Source: Symsagittifera roscoffensis
Lineage: Eukaryota; Xenacoelomorpha; Acoela; Convolutidae
Direction: 5' to 3'
Length of the DNA stretch: 64,000 nucleotides
Assembly: GCF_963678635.1 (NCBI RefSeq)
Contig: NC_087065.1
Location: forward strand, 34,287,679-34,351,678
Shown here one piece after another: positions 43,594 through 53,310 of this stretch. The notes under the pieces are model-generated. The model did no database searches and was not told the origin of the DNA. It saw nothing but the letters and a program-made list of their open reading frames with translations. The stretch's first letter is position 1. Each line of letters opens with the position of its first letter. A program made the translations under genes and the position numbers.

Positions 43594-45596
43594 GCCGACA
43601 ACTTGGATCCCTACACCGCTCAAATTCACACCCAACCAACCTCAACACCCCAATTACAATAATTCCACTTTTTGCCTTCCCGCCACCCGATTTCCCAAGC
43701 AATAATATAACATCAGGCATGAATTCAGACACTAATTCACATATCTCAGTTTTATACTCCATCTCACAACTCAATAACTCAGATATTGAAACCTCTGACG
43801 AATTTGCAGACTCTGAACCATCTCCATCCAATAATTTTCAAACCAATCCCTCAGTTTTTTCGAAACCCACTTTTCAACCAATCCCACCAAATAACCCACT
43901 CCCATCCATTTCTACACCATCCTATGCTTCACAAGTTACCCCAACCTACTCCTCATTTCATTCAGACCGATCATCCAATTCTCCAGATACTCCCCAAATC
44001 TCCCAGGAACTAGATAATTTTATCACCCTACAACAACAACCCTTCCACCTTGAAAACCCCACTATAAATCAGATTTCATCCACATTAGAATCATCAAACC
44101 CACCTACCCCTACACCCTCTTTAGCTTATACCGCATCATTAGCACCATCATCCACATCCACCGAATCATCAGTTAGCACTAATAGAGCTTACCGCACTTT
44201 CAAAAGAAAATTCCCAAACCATCCATTTCCAACAAAACCAGGAACAGCCCGTGAATATATTAATCATCCAAATCACACTAACACGAAAGAATTTTTAGGA
44301 ATCACCTTACCTTCATTTCCACAATATACTTTGAACACCCCTACCGATACTAACGATACACGTAGCTTTGTAGACGAACAAGTTTTAATGCCTACACTCC
44401 ACTGGACATCATATTATCATTTTACTAACCCCCTTTGCCTACCTTTATCTAATACTCACATCGATATAGAAAGAAATCAAGATATGCTATATCGACTTAC
44501 TACACCACTAACACATAGACAATTTACTTACATCGGATATAAAAAATCACTAAAAACATACACTGCACCCCGAGCTAACGAATATACGCTAGAATATTAC
44601 GATCATAACATCATCCGAACTAACCAAGACCAATTTTTAGATGATGATCGCTTCGCTAACCCACAAATCACAGAAAAATTTTTCATCAAAACACCATATG
44701 TTTTTACACTGAAAATATTTGATCGCAAATTCGACCACATCATTTCTGAAGCACTAACCGACACACAAGCTTACGAAAGTTTTAAAGAAAGATTTCAATT
44801 GTTTTCACTAACCTTTCATTTCCTTGCACCACATGAACGAAATTTGCACTGCTCACAAAATATTATGTTACGCACTAAACAAACCCACACATATACATAT
44901 TATCGCTTCATACAAAATCACTTTGACCTACACACTCCATCAAGACAACCACACCATCGTTTTCAATTTATTAACTCTAAATACACATCACCATTTTTTC
45001 TTAACTTCACATATTGCATCAAAGATACTAACCTTCACGGTATTCTTCGCAATTACGATCCCATAACCCAAATGTATATTTTTTGTCCCATCACAAAGAC
45101 CTTCAACGCAGAAGAATCCAGACCCTTCCTTATCCCACACGAATTTGTTCAACCTATAGAAATCCCCATATTAGAATTCATCCACAACACTAAATATAAC
45201 CACAAATTATATAATCTCATCCAAAACTCACCTTATGATTTTTCAGTTGGCACTGAAGAACTAAAAACCATTAAAGCACTTCAATTGCTTTGGCCACTGC
45301 TTCAAACTAAAAACATCATTCGCTTGCTAGCAAAATTACTAACAAATTCCGACATAATCCACGACATCTTCCCCCACGGTTTTTTATCCCCGACGACTAA
45401 CAGGTAAGTATAATTTATATATATTCTTAACTAATAAATTTAAAATAAAACACTAACCATTCTTTATCCATGTATCATTTTGATTTTTAGTCTTCATCTC
45501 ACGATCATCTGCAAAATACACAAAAGAAAAATAAAAAATAGAAAACTTCTTCAAATTGTTCAAAACTCTAATAATCTTTCGCACCAGCTAAATTAA
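43590..45596 (+). CDS. Last gene of the element: ~640-residue unknown protein, two exons
   Basis: It starts at ATGA overlapping the env stop. The frame just upstream is closed by TAG at 43581, so the ATG is a true start, and TTTTTTTAG six bases before it could be a splice acceptor. Residues 1-200 are Ser/Pro/Thr-rich. The rest is folded-looking with FQLFSLTFHFLAPHERNLHC, RTKQTHTYTYYRF and SPFFLNFTYCIKDTNLHGIL. Unspliced, it stops at 45405 inside a perfect CAG|GTAAGTAT donor. Splicing 45404-45490 adds 35 codons to a TAA at 45594-45596. Two relics (55034-56480 and 60105-61470) keep the C-terminal domain, so this gene is a stable part of the family. No known homologue recognised. Confidence 0.65.
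45404..45490 (+). other. Predicted 87 bp intron in the last gene
   Basis: The donor is CAG|GTAAGTATAA, with a branch-like CTTAACTAAT about 20 nt in, and the acceptor TTTTGATTTTTAG ends at 45490. In the relic at 61547-61628 both ends persist (GTACGTATGA, TTTCTTTAG). The relics at 56663 and 57954 have GCAAGTATGA at the donor position. Coding similarity stops at the donor in all copies. Confidence 0.6.
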
Positions 45597-46254
45597 TCAA
45601 AATTCATACCAATGTAGTAAATTAATTTATAAATTATTTCCCTAAAAGCAGTAATTCTAATAATGATGAAAATTTGTAACTTAATTTTTCCCCAAAACTA
45701 GCAGTAAAATTGAAATTCTATGTAGTAAATTGATAAGACGAAAATGCAGTACTAACCTTTTGATATTTCTATTCACTCGCACAAGAATTCTATCCATACT
45801 CGCACAGCTCGGCCACGAAGAATTGTTTAAATAATGAATTTCAGTTTCAAGCTTTCACACTCAACAACTCTAACACACGATAACAAGTTTCAAACTTTCC
45901 TTTAACCCGGTTGGAAAGGAATTATATACTAAACAAAACTAACCAATGCAGCTTACTAAACACCACAACACATAGAATAACAGCATGACTAAGAAAAGGA
46001 AACCAACGGTACCCAAACCGGATTAACCCAGTTTAAAACTGGATAATTTATTCTTTTGAAGACTATTATAAAGTCTAAGAAAGAAATAATAAAACACAAA
46101 AAAGTCGAAAGACAAACCCATACCAAAAACAATTTGATTTTTGAAAAAAAGGACACAACCAACGAAACATAAGAAAAACCACAATAAACCCAACATAAAA
46201 CGTTATCACATAACAGGACCTCTCACAGAAACCGCACGAAATCATACTCCCACT

Positions 46255-46325
46255 CCTGGCCTAACCCACCAGAGAGGACGTCCTGAGCATGCTCTATAGC
46301 CGGCCTAACCCACCGCGCTACATCC
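46255..46325 (+). promoter_or_regulatory. Conserved 3' UTR element with GGACGTC / TAGCCGGC
   Basis: CTGGCCTAACCCACC, GGACGTCCTGAGCATGCTCT, then ATAGCCGGCCTAACCCACC. Relics carry CTGGCCTAACCAACCGGTA, GGACGTCATGAGAATGCTCT, GTAGCCGGCGGC at about 57448, 58738 and 62323. This is among the best conserved non-coding pieces between the two elements. It contains GAGCATGCTC (palindromic) and a duplicated GGCCTAACCCACC here. It may be an RNA export or processing element. Confidence 0.5.
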
Positions 46326-46467
46326 ACGCTTTGTGACCATACTCCTATTTTTAATAAGAGCTACTCAAGGGTGAGTAACTCTTCAAAATAACTGAACTAA
46401 AACAAAAAGCTTTTGTGAAAACAACTAACTAAAATCATAATTAAAAAATATTAAACTAATAAAAGTT

Positions 46468-46761
46468 TTATAAAATGTAAATTACATTATGCAGTATATA
46501 GATCAGCATACAACACCAAAGATGAACATCCAAAGACAAAATGACCCCACTACACTCGAAAAAGAATGGCCAACCACAATCAATATGCCGCCCACAATCA
46601 CAACTGAAAGGATTTAGAGTACGACTTGACTTCGCAGAAAAGGACTTCATTGAACTAGACCAATGACCACCTCGATGTTCAAGTATACGTACAGATCCGA
46701 GTAACCAGGCATCCCCTTCACGCACAATCTCCACGCCATTCCCAGACAAGGTCAAACACAA
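46468..46761 (-). CDS. Antisense ORF in the 3' UTR, Cys-rich, conserved in relics
   Basis: The minus-strand frame carries GGHWSSSMKSFSAKSSRTL, then CDCGRHIDCGWPFFFEC and VILSLDVHLW. The minus-strand frames at 58982-59182 and 62567-62767 carry VGHCSSSMGSFAAM, then CEGCHYRNKPIAKSEC and VFISLRCSFHLL at the same place. Identity in spaced Cys and hydrophobic positions suggests either a real antisense gene or the shadow of conserved plus-strand DNA. The start is uncertain. Confidence 0.3.
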   Translation of the reverse strand: MCLTLSGNGVEIVREGDAWLLGSVRILEHRGGHWSSSMKSFSAKSSRTLNPFSCDCGRHIDCGWPFFFECSGVILSLDVHLWCCMLIYILHNVIYIL

Positions 46762-46995
46762 AGAAGTTCTCTACATGAAACGGAAAAACCTGTCATAGCC
46801 AACCATTCTGAAATCAGATTTGAGTTTGTTGCGAAAACCCAGTCGTTGTCTTGAGAAGACACAACGATTGAATCTGGGACTTCTCTAATAAGAAAACCCA
46901 GAAGAAATATGATGTTCGCCAAATACCAACGTCCATCATCCATCCTTTGAATTGCAGAAAGACTATTCTAAAAAACTCTGTAAAACCCGGATGGG

Positions 46996-47405
46996 TGGAA
47001 CCTGATCTAAACTACATTTTATGATTGGATAAATTAGATATTTTACCACTGTAAAGTATTTAATATTAACCAATCATGATCCATCTAACTAACAACCCAC
47101 TTATTTGTAAGTGCTGAAATTACTTGTAATTTCAGCACCAGAGAGATTTGAATTTAACTTAGAAATTAGTTGACTCTCCAAGAAGACTTCAGCAGCCGCA
47201 ATAAACCAGTATACCCTAGATCTATTGAGCCTAGCAGAGACTAGTTAAACACCCTGAGACTAGACAGTATAAGAGTAAGATTAGGATCGGTATTAGACTA
47301 ACAAGTTGCACGAATCTATCCGGCCGAAAATAAGGTAGCGTGACGAGCAGACGGTGTACCCTATCCGAAATTACTCTATGAGTTAACCACCTCGGTCCTA
47401 ACTCA
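46996..47405 (+). repeat. 3' LTR
   Basis: 410 bp, TGGAACC...TAACTCA, collinear with 28510-28919 and with AATAAA at 47200-47205. It is followed by GTTT, the target duplication. Confidence 0.95.
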
Positions 47406-47589
47406 GTTTTGTCCGGATAATTTAAATCAACATTTTAGTCCAAAACTCAAGGTCTAACCATGATCAAACTCAACAAAAAGGCTAGCAATATTCTAGGTCA
47501 TATGGCTGAGCAGCAGTATATTTTGATTAAAAGGATAGTTAAGTAACTATACAGATACAACAAGTCACAATTATCTGTGCAAAAAATAC

Positions 47590-47900
47590 CATAATGCGAA
47601 TATATTTAAATACATGGGGCGGATCTAGGATTTTTCAGAGGGATGGGCCGATTTTGTCGAGTTGTTTTTTAGGCTGACTAAAGTTCTACATTTGAGCTCC
47701 CCCACACACTGAAAAGACCCTGTGTTTGGCCAAACTTTCTGCGCCGCAGGCAAAGTTTTGAAAAAAAATAGGCCAAAAAAGGTGTATTTCGGTTAGGCGG
47801 TTTTTGGAGAAATTTGACGAAAAAAAAGTTGCGTTTTTTTTGGAGCGCGCTTTCCTCTCCGAAGTAGTAAATAATGCGCCGAATGTATATAAAAAAATTT
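47590..47900 (+). repeat. Dispersed repeat D1, copy
   Basis: GGGCGGATCTAGGATTTTTC, later TGCGCCGCAGGCAAAGTTTT, AAAAAAGGTGTATTT and GGAGCGCGCTTTCCTCTCC follow the order of the D1 copy at 51935-52340. Confidence 0.6.
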
Positions 47901-50479
47901 AAAAATATATACTCATTACAAATTTTAACGGTACTTCAAAATCATAGTCGGTCACAATGTTTTTTAAGCTGTTATTCCTGTTGGAAGAATTTTTAGCAGG
48001 CATAACAAAACTGCTGGTCTGATGGTGAAATCTGAATGTTCTCTTAAAATTTTTTTCCGTCAAAATTGTGAAATATGTGGGAAAAATTCAAAAATTTGAT
48101 TTCTTCTTTATTTCTTTTTTCATCTCTTCGATCACAAACTGCAGGTATAAATGCACAGTCGTTTGAAATTATTGGAAAAGTTTTTTGGTTCAGAATTTGT
48201 CAAAAGTCTACGAGCTGGCTCTGCGAAAAGACATGCCTCCAGTTGAGATAAAATGGGCCAAATGTATCAAAATAATTTGGATTTAACGAAATTGAGAGCC
48301 AATTTAAATAGTTTGAAACGTTATTCGACTTCATCAGAGAAGCCGCTCAGAGAAGCCGCTATTTTTGGTTTTAGCTATATCTTGCATTTATTGAATTGAA
48401 ATAGCATATTTGCGCACTGCATTCCTCATTTTAAACTAGTGGTACTGAAGCAACTATTGTTGTTCCAACTTTTAAAAAAAATGACACTAGACGTGAAGAG
48501 CATCACTATGTACTTGGCATAGTTGAAAGGAATTTTTCAAAAAAAAAACAGAAAAAAGTTCAATTTCTTCTTATACATCTTTTCTTCTATTGATATTTTC
48601 GAAAACGTTGAATAGAAAGCGGAAAATTCAGCGCTTCGCCTTGATACGAGCAAAGTTGTTTCAATTGAACTTAAGACTATTCTTTAGTTTAAAATTTAAA
48701 TGATTCTATCAAATATATAGTCAATTGTTCGTTCAACAATTCACCAAACGCAATCCCTGGTACTAGTGAATAAACACCTCAGATTGAATTGAACAGAAAC
48801 TGATAAACATGAACTTTTCTTGTCACAAACAAAATCGCTCAAACAATTTTCCAGATTTTTACACGGCCTCGCACTGTTTTTAAAGCTGATTTTGCGTAGG
48901 GAGGAGAATCAAACCTAAATTCAAAGTTAAAATTGAAAAGTTTTTTTTTATGGTAGAATAAACAGCAGAAAAACCTAACAAAGCTAATTTTTGTACTATA
49001 ATTTTTTGAACCATAATTTAAAATTTTCATTTGTGTACACTCTTTTTTGAAAAACTTTCACACTAACACAGAAATTTTTCTTTCTAATTTGTTTTGGTTG
49101 ATTGCTCTAGGAAAATATCGCACTAGTGATTTAATTATTGCACTTGTGTTTGAAATAAAGCAGCAGTTTTTCAAATATTGCCCTACTGTTTCAAATATTG
49201 CACACTATGGAAAAAATGCTTATCATGTTATTTTCATAGTATTTTTTTAGTCTTTGAAAAAGTATGAAATAGTATGACAAGCATTTTTTCATACTCTGAA
49301 ATAGTATGATAAATATTTTTCGTCAACCCGGGCTAGTTTTTCAAATATGGCACGGAAACATACCATTACGAGGCCAAACTGTGCACTGGATAGGCGCACA
49401 ATTTGTGTTTGTATGTTCCTGGATTCCAGAGACAACTCTTTAAACATGTTACAATTTTGTCGGAACAATAAAAAAATTAAAGAACAAAAGAAGAACAAAG
49501 AGGGCGTCCTTGTTGCTTAAAATTCACAAAATATCCAGTTTGGCCTCCTAATGACTGAACATATCTGTTTTATATATGCATAAGCAAACTATATGTTATT
49601 AGGACTGTAACGAATGCTTAGATGAGCAAAAATTTCATTGTGCAGTTTTCTTGGCATGATAAAGATTTTTTCGAGAAACCACAGACAGAAAAGGCTTCAA
49701 AGTGATAACACTTTGAAGCTCAATATGTTTCGTGCTGCATGCAATACGTTTCCGTGCTTTCTTGGAACAATCAAACAAACATAAAAGCTAGATATTGGCG
49801 AGAAAACGTTTTATAAATCTGCGTGTTTTTCATGTGAATTTTATAACAGACAAGTCGAATCTTATATTGCATCCCGATTTTTGTTCACATTTCGAAGCTT
49901 GGTGTCTCAATTTATGTCAAAAATTTTCTCGGTGCAATTAAGAGCGATTGCTTTTCTACTAAACATCATTCAATTTTGCACAAATTGTCTTTTCCGGTGC
50001 TGATTGTGTGTGATGATAAATACACCCAAACTGAAAGTTTTAAAGTTGAACTAAAAAAACTGTTGAGGAAAAACTCTGCGAGAAAAACCAGCAGTGAACA
50101 TTGTTTCGATTTTTTTTTTAAATATATACTATGGGTTTTGTTCTAACACAAAAATGAAAAAGTTTGTTATCAGGAGTTTTGCATATCAAAACCGGTTAAA
50201 ACAAGGAACACATTTAGTAAAAGTTAAGTATGTTTTCTTGATGTTTTATCACTCCTATTTTGCGTGGGTCTGTTGTCATTGAATTTATTGAGAAGTTATC
50301 TATGTCGGCAAAAAACGGGGAAAATGGATTATTCAGAAATTAACAAAAATAATCGATTGCTAAACCAGTAGCACAGAAAGCTCCCAAGTTTCAAAAGTTT
50401 GTCAAAGAATAAAAACAACGAAAATTTTTTCTGAAAAAAATTCTTTTATGTCTCACCGTATCTTTTTTTATTGTATCAG
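47901..50479. other. Intron remainder, no gene seen
   Basis: AT-rich. It has a D2-like end at 48590-48670. The frames at 48839-49030 (minus), 49047-49250 and 49289-49498 (minus) show no domains. ATAGTATGA-type words are repeated around 49240-49315. Confidence 0.45.
48590..48670 (+). repeat. D2-like terminal sequence
   Basis: TTCAGCGCTTCGCCTTGATA followed by CGAGCAAAGTTGTTTC resembles the hairpin end of the D2 repeats at 13308-13337 and 13837-13866, with one stem mismatch. Confidence 0.5.
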
Positions 50480-50720
50480 GGATAGATCTAAGATATTCTC
50501 GGGAGAGGGCAGATTAAAAAACAACTTTCGAAAGGTCTTTTTTTCCTTTTTTAAGGTTGACCAAATTGATTTTCCGATCTTTCCAAAAACATCTTATTGA
50601 CTCTATTTTGGCAAATCGTTCTGAATTTTTGAGAAAACAAGCCAAAATTTCAGAACAACGTTGACCAAAAGATTTTTTTTGGCACGCGCTCAAACTGTGT
50701 GATTATTGGCAATCAAAAGG
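50480..50720 (+). repeat. Dispersed repeat D1, diverged copy
   Basis: CAGGGATAGATCTAAGATAT, TTTTTTAAGGTTGACCAAAT, CCAAAAGATTTTTTTTGGC and GCGCTCAAACTG lie in the D1 order (compare 51940-52190). More diverged than the other copies. Confidence 0.45.
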
Positions 50721-50879
50721 CATATATGCAACAATTTAAGTGTTGGTCGAATGAAGTTGGATGTTATGGAAAACGGAGTGCCAAATAAAATTGGATGTTA
50801 TGAAGTGCCGAACATTCATGTGGGACCCTTTGGACATTCAGAGCCTTTATCTACGCATTAATTGTCCATTTGGTTTCAG

Positions 50880-51234
50880 GCTGGAACTAGAAGACCAGAA
50901 AAAGAAAGAGTTGTCTGGTCTATACCCTTTATTAGGTTACAGTGACGTCACACTTCTTTGTCTGATCAGCTACTGTCACTGCAAACCAGATGTCATCCGG
51001 CATTTACTGCAAGCTGGATTCCCGGAACACTTATTGCTGCACACGTTGTTGGGGAAAAACGCGCTTCATTTTGCCATAAATTACGATGACTCTGAATCGG
51101 TCCACGTACTGCTTGAAGACAAAGCGAGAAAGAAAATTCTAATGGAAAGCTTAATTACAATTAATGAACAAAGTAAAACTGTTAAAGAATACGCAGAACT
51201 GTGCGGTTACTCCAATACAGATCAATTCCGCTGA
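50880..51234 (+). CDS. Exon 4 of the helicase-ankyrin protein: ankyrin repeats and C-terminus
   Basis: It opens after TTTGGTTTCAG with one base completing the Arg codon split from exon 3. It encodes LLGYSDVTLLCLISYCHCKP then DVIRHLLQAGF, and KNALHFAINYDDSESVHVLL, two ankyrin units (h-LhxAixxxxxxxhxxLLxxGa), followed by a polar tail with TVKEYAELCGYSNTDQFR and TGA at 51232-51234. Ankyrin repeats bind partner proteins. Here they form the C-terminal module after the helicase core. Confidence 0.68.
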
Positions 51235-51934
51235 TGATTGACAATCAAGCATTTCTAATCTGTGAAGCCTGAAGAGCTGATTCTTTTCTTCATTCTTGTA
51301 CATATCAGCACCTTACTTTCTAATGTATAGCAAATGCTTCATTGTGCTTCATTCACGCCAATCGTGATTTCAGAAAACGGATCTACTTAACAATCTTCGA
51401 ATCCCCCCTCCCAAATGGTAACTACTTAAGAATTTCCACCCCCTATTAACAAATACAGTAAAAAGCACTTGAGCGCTCCATTGAGAATTTTAAATTTTCT
51501 GCATTCTGATTGATTGAAATTTCGACTAAATTAATCCACTTAAGAATCTCTCCCTCCCCCTTTCTTGAAAGGGGGGATTGTTAGGTAGATCCCAGAAACC
51601 AATGCTGCAGGAGAAATGTGCTTTTTATTGAAAATTAAATTTAATATATATGAGGACCCATTGTTCATTCATCATATTAAGTTTTTTACATTTAAATTAA
51701 TTTACTTTGAGCCAGAGAAGATAATTAAGCTTGACTGTTAATTTTGTTTTTACCCGGAAAATTAGTCTGATTAAATGAAAAAAGCTTGAAAAATAACTGT
51801 TTTACTTATTGTAAAATTTGGTGTTTTGAAAATATTTTCTTAAGAATTTAGTTGAAAAACAAAATTTTTCCGAAATTATTTTCAGAGCATTTCAAAATTA
51901 CTTCAGCGATAAATGGTTAAATTTACTTCCATGC
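51235..51934. other. 3' flank of the helicase-ankyrin gene
   Basis: AATAAA is not seen close by. Pyrimidine-rich CCCCCTCCC-type stretches occur at about 51400 and 51550. No gene. Confidence 0.4.
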
Positions 51935-52340
51935 AGGGGCGAATCTAGGATTTTCTCGAGGTGGGGGGATTTTCGAAAAAAATTTGTAAATTTTGACCTT
52001 TTTTTAGGTCGACCAAATTGTTTTTCTGAGCTCTCCCAAATCACTATAAATACCCCATTTTGACCAAAGTTTTTGCGCCGCAGGTAAGTTTTTGAAAAAA
52101 AAAGATGCCAAAAAAGGTGTTTTTTGGCATTTTTTGGAACAATTTGACCAAAAGAAATTGCGTTTTTTTGGCGCGCGCTCCCCCCTCAAAAAATAGTATA
52201 TATTGGCGCCAAAGGCGCCTGTAAAAGTTTTTAAGGTACATCACCAAAAACAGATACTTCAAAATAGTACAAAAGCGGGAACCTTTGGGTCGGCAGGGGG
52301 TCGAATCCCTGAGAGAGACCGCTCCCCCCCAAACCCCCTA
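51935..52340 (+). repeat. Dispersed repeat D1, most complete copy
   Basis: Begins GGGGCGAATCTAGGATTTTC and ends near GCAGGGGGTCGAATCCCTGA. Contains GCGCCGCAGG, GGCGCGCGCTCC and GGCGCCAAAGGCGCC. No ORF with a domain. Present at least four times in this window in both orientations. Confidence 0.65.
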
Positions 52341-52859
52341 CTGTTTCCATGTCTTTTCCTGTTTTGATTAGAAAGATTTTGTTCTTAAAGTTTTCGAACT
52401 TTTCACTTTTCCTTCACAATGTGGAGCTGTGTTAAATTTAAAAGATCTCTTTAACTAACTCGGGTTCCTGGTAAAAGATCTCGCGTTCCTAGTAAGGAAT
52501 ATCCCCATATAAAGAAATAAATCAACGGTTAAGCATATGAGACTTTTAAACCCAGAAACGAATATCCCCCATTTTGCAAAAAGGGGGATACATTTAAATA
52601 GATCCAATTTAAAGTCCAACGGCATTAGGTTACAACTTCAACTACAATAAGGTTACAACTCTAAGGATTGTTCTGCAGTGGAATCAAAGATGAATATCCA
52701 ATCAGTTTAAACCATTTCAAACCCCGCAACTTTTCGTCCTTCAGAAACATTAAATAGTAAAAAATACCAGCTTCAATTTTGCCTAAACTATTGACAGAAA
52801 CTTGAAACCAAACGGTAAAATAACAAATTGTCTAAAAATCGTTTAAGCAAAAAGTACCA
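52341..52859. other. No gene seen
   Basis: AT-rich spacer between repeats. AAGATCTC and GTTCCTGGTAAAAGATCTCG words are locally repeated at 52440-52500. Confidence 0.4.
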
Positions 52860-53050
52860 AAACTGCTCGTATATCAGGGCAAAACCCTGAAGGTTCCGAA
52901 TTCCCCTTAATCGGCTTAGAACAATTTAGAAACAAAACTTTAAACAAGACTTCTCGTACCAGGACGAGGCCCTGAATATTTTGACTGCCTTTAAATGTCT
53001 ATGAAGCAGTAATAACATGAAAAAATAAATGTAAAAAAATAATAAAACAT
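52860..53050 (-). repeat. D2 repeat ends, inverted orientation
   Basis: ACTGCTCGTATATCAGGGC then AAAACCCTGA (about 52861-52892), and CTCGTACCAGGACGAGGCCCTGA (about 52954-52975), are the reverse complement of the D2 end, followed by AAGCAGTAATAACATGAAAAA as the complement of 13785-13805. Two copies lie about 90 bp apart. Confidence 0.55.
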
Positions 53051-53094
53051 ATTTTTTTTTAGTTTGAGATTTTTGCGAAAATCATCAACCCACA

Positions 53095-53310
53095 TTTATC
53101 TCGACACGATATATCAGACAAACCCCAAAAACAAATGAATGAGAAACAAAGACTAAACCGTAAGCTACAAGAACAAATTTTCCTAGCCGAAATTAAAGAA
53201 AAATCACAACAACGTCAATCATCTCGTCTTAGAAATCAAATAAGAAAAGATTATAAAACTTTTATTCCACAATCTAAAATACTAAAGAAAATAGAATTTC
53301 AGAAGCCCCC
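53095..53310 (+). pseudogene. pol: Pol C-terminal tail relic
   Basis: SSRLRNQIRKDYKTFIPQ followed by SKILKKIEFQK corresponds to the end of integrase at 38740-38835. Upstream, a Lys/Gln-rich stretch matches the tail's composition. It ends at the TGA at about 53311. Confidence 0.7.

Larger units (their letters stand above)
45597..46995 (+). promoter_or_regulatory. 3' untranslated region with conserved blocks
   Basis: The plus strand has no long ORF. Blocks shared with 57100-57520, 58390-58810 and 61970-62410 include CCTTTAACCCGGTTGGAA, AACTAACCAA-G-AGCTTACTAA, AAAACTGGATAA and the GGACGTC...TAGCCGGC block. The run before the 3' LTR, TAAAACCCGGATGGG, matches TAAAAGCCGGATGGT before 63068. It occupies the polypurine-tract position, although it is only weakly purine-rich. 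Confidence 0.55.
28506..47409 (+). mobile_element. 18.9 kb Ty3/gypsy-type complex LTR retroelement (endogenous-retrovirus-like)
   Basis: Two 410 bp LTRs (28510-28919 and 46996-47405) begin TG, end CA, and are flanked by the 4 bp duplication GTTT (28506-28509, 47406-47409). They differ at only three sites that I can see (28816, 28849, 28893 and their partners), so the insertion is recent. Between them are a leader with hairpins, ORF-A, ORF-B, gag, pol, two small membrane ORFs, a Pro/Ser-rich ORF, an Env-like gene and a last gene with an intron, all on the plus strand. Pol order (protease, RT, RNase H, integrase) is Ty3/gypsy and retrovirus-like. The plus strand is strikingly A-rich and G-poor by eye. 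Breaks: TAA at 35256, 36858 and 39847, and frame changes near 31828-31865, 37031-37040 and 41080-41085. Confidence 0.9.
27474..50879 (+). other. Predicted intron 3 (23.4 kb) hosting an LTR retroelement
   Basis: The donor GTAAGTC at 27474 and the acceptor GTCCATTTGGTTTCAG ending at 50879 join two ankyrin-coding exons in phase. Without the 18.9 kb element the intron would be about 4.5 kb. The element has the same orientation as the gene, so its splice and poly(A) signals could interfere with the host transcript. Outside the element, 27474-28505 is AT-rich with no gene and contains an internally echoed stretch (27890-27960 and 28440-28500 share 'AGACAAAAAG-GAGAAAA' words in opposite orientation). 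Confidence 0.6.

Noticed and set aside
30169-45407. A bacterial or phage-like operon, suggested by ATGA overlaps
   Set aside because: LTRs, target duplication, Ty3/gypsy Gag and Pol, and splice sites identify a eukaryotic retroelement.
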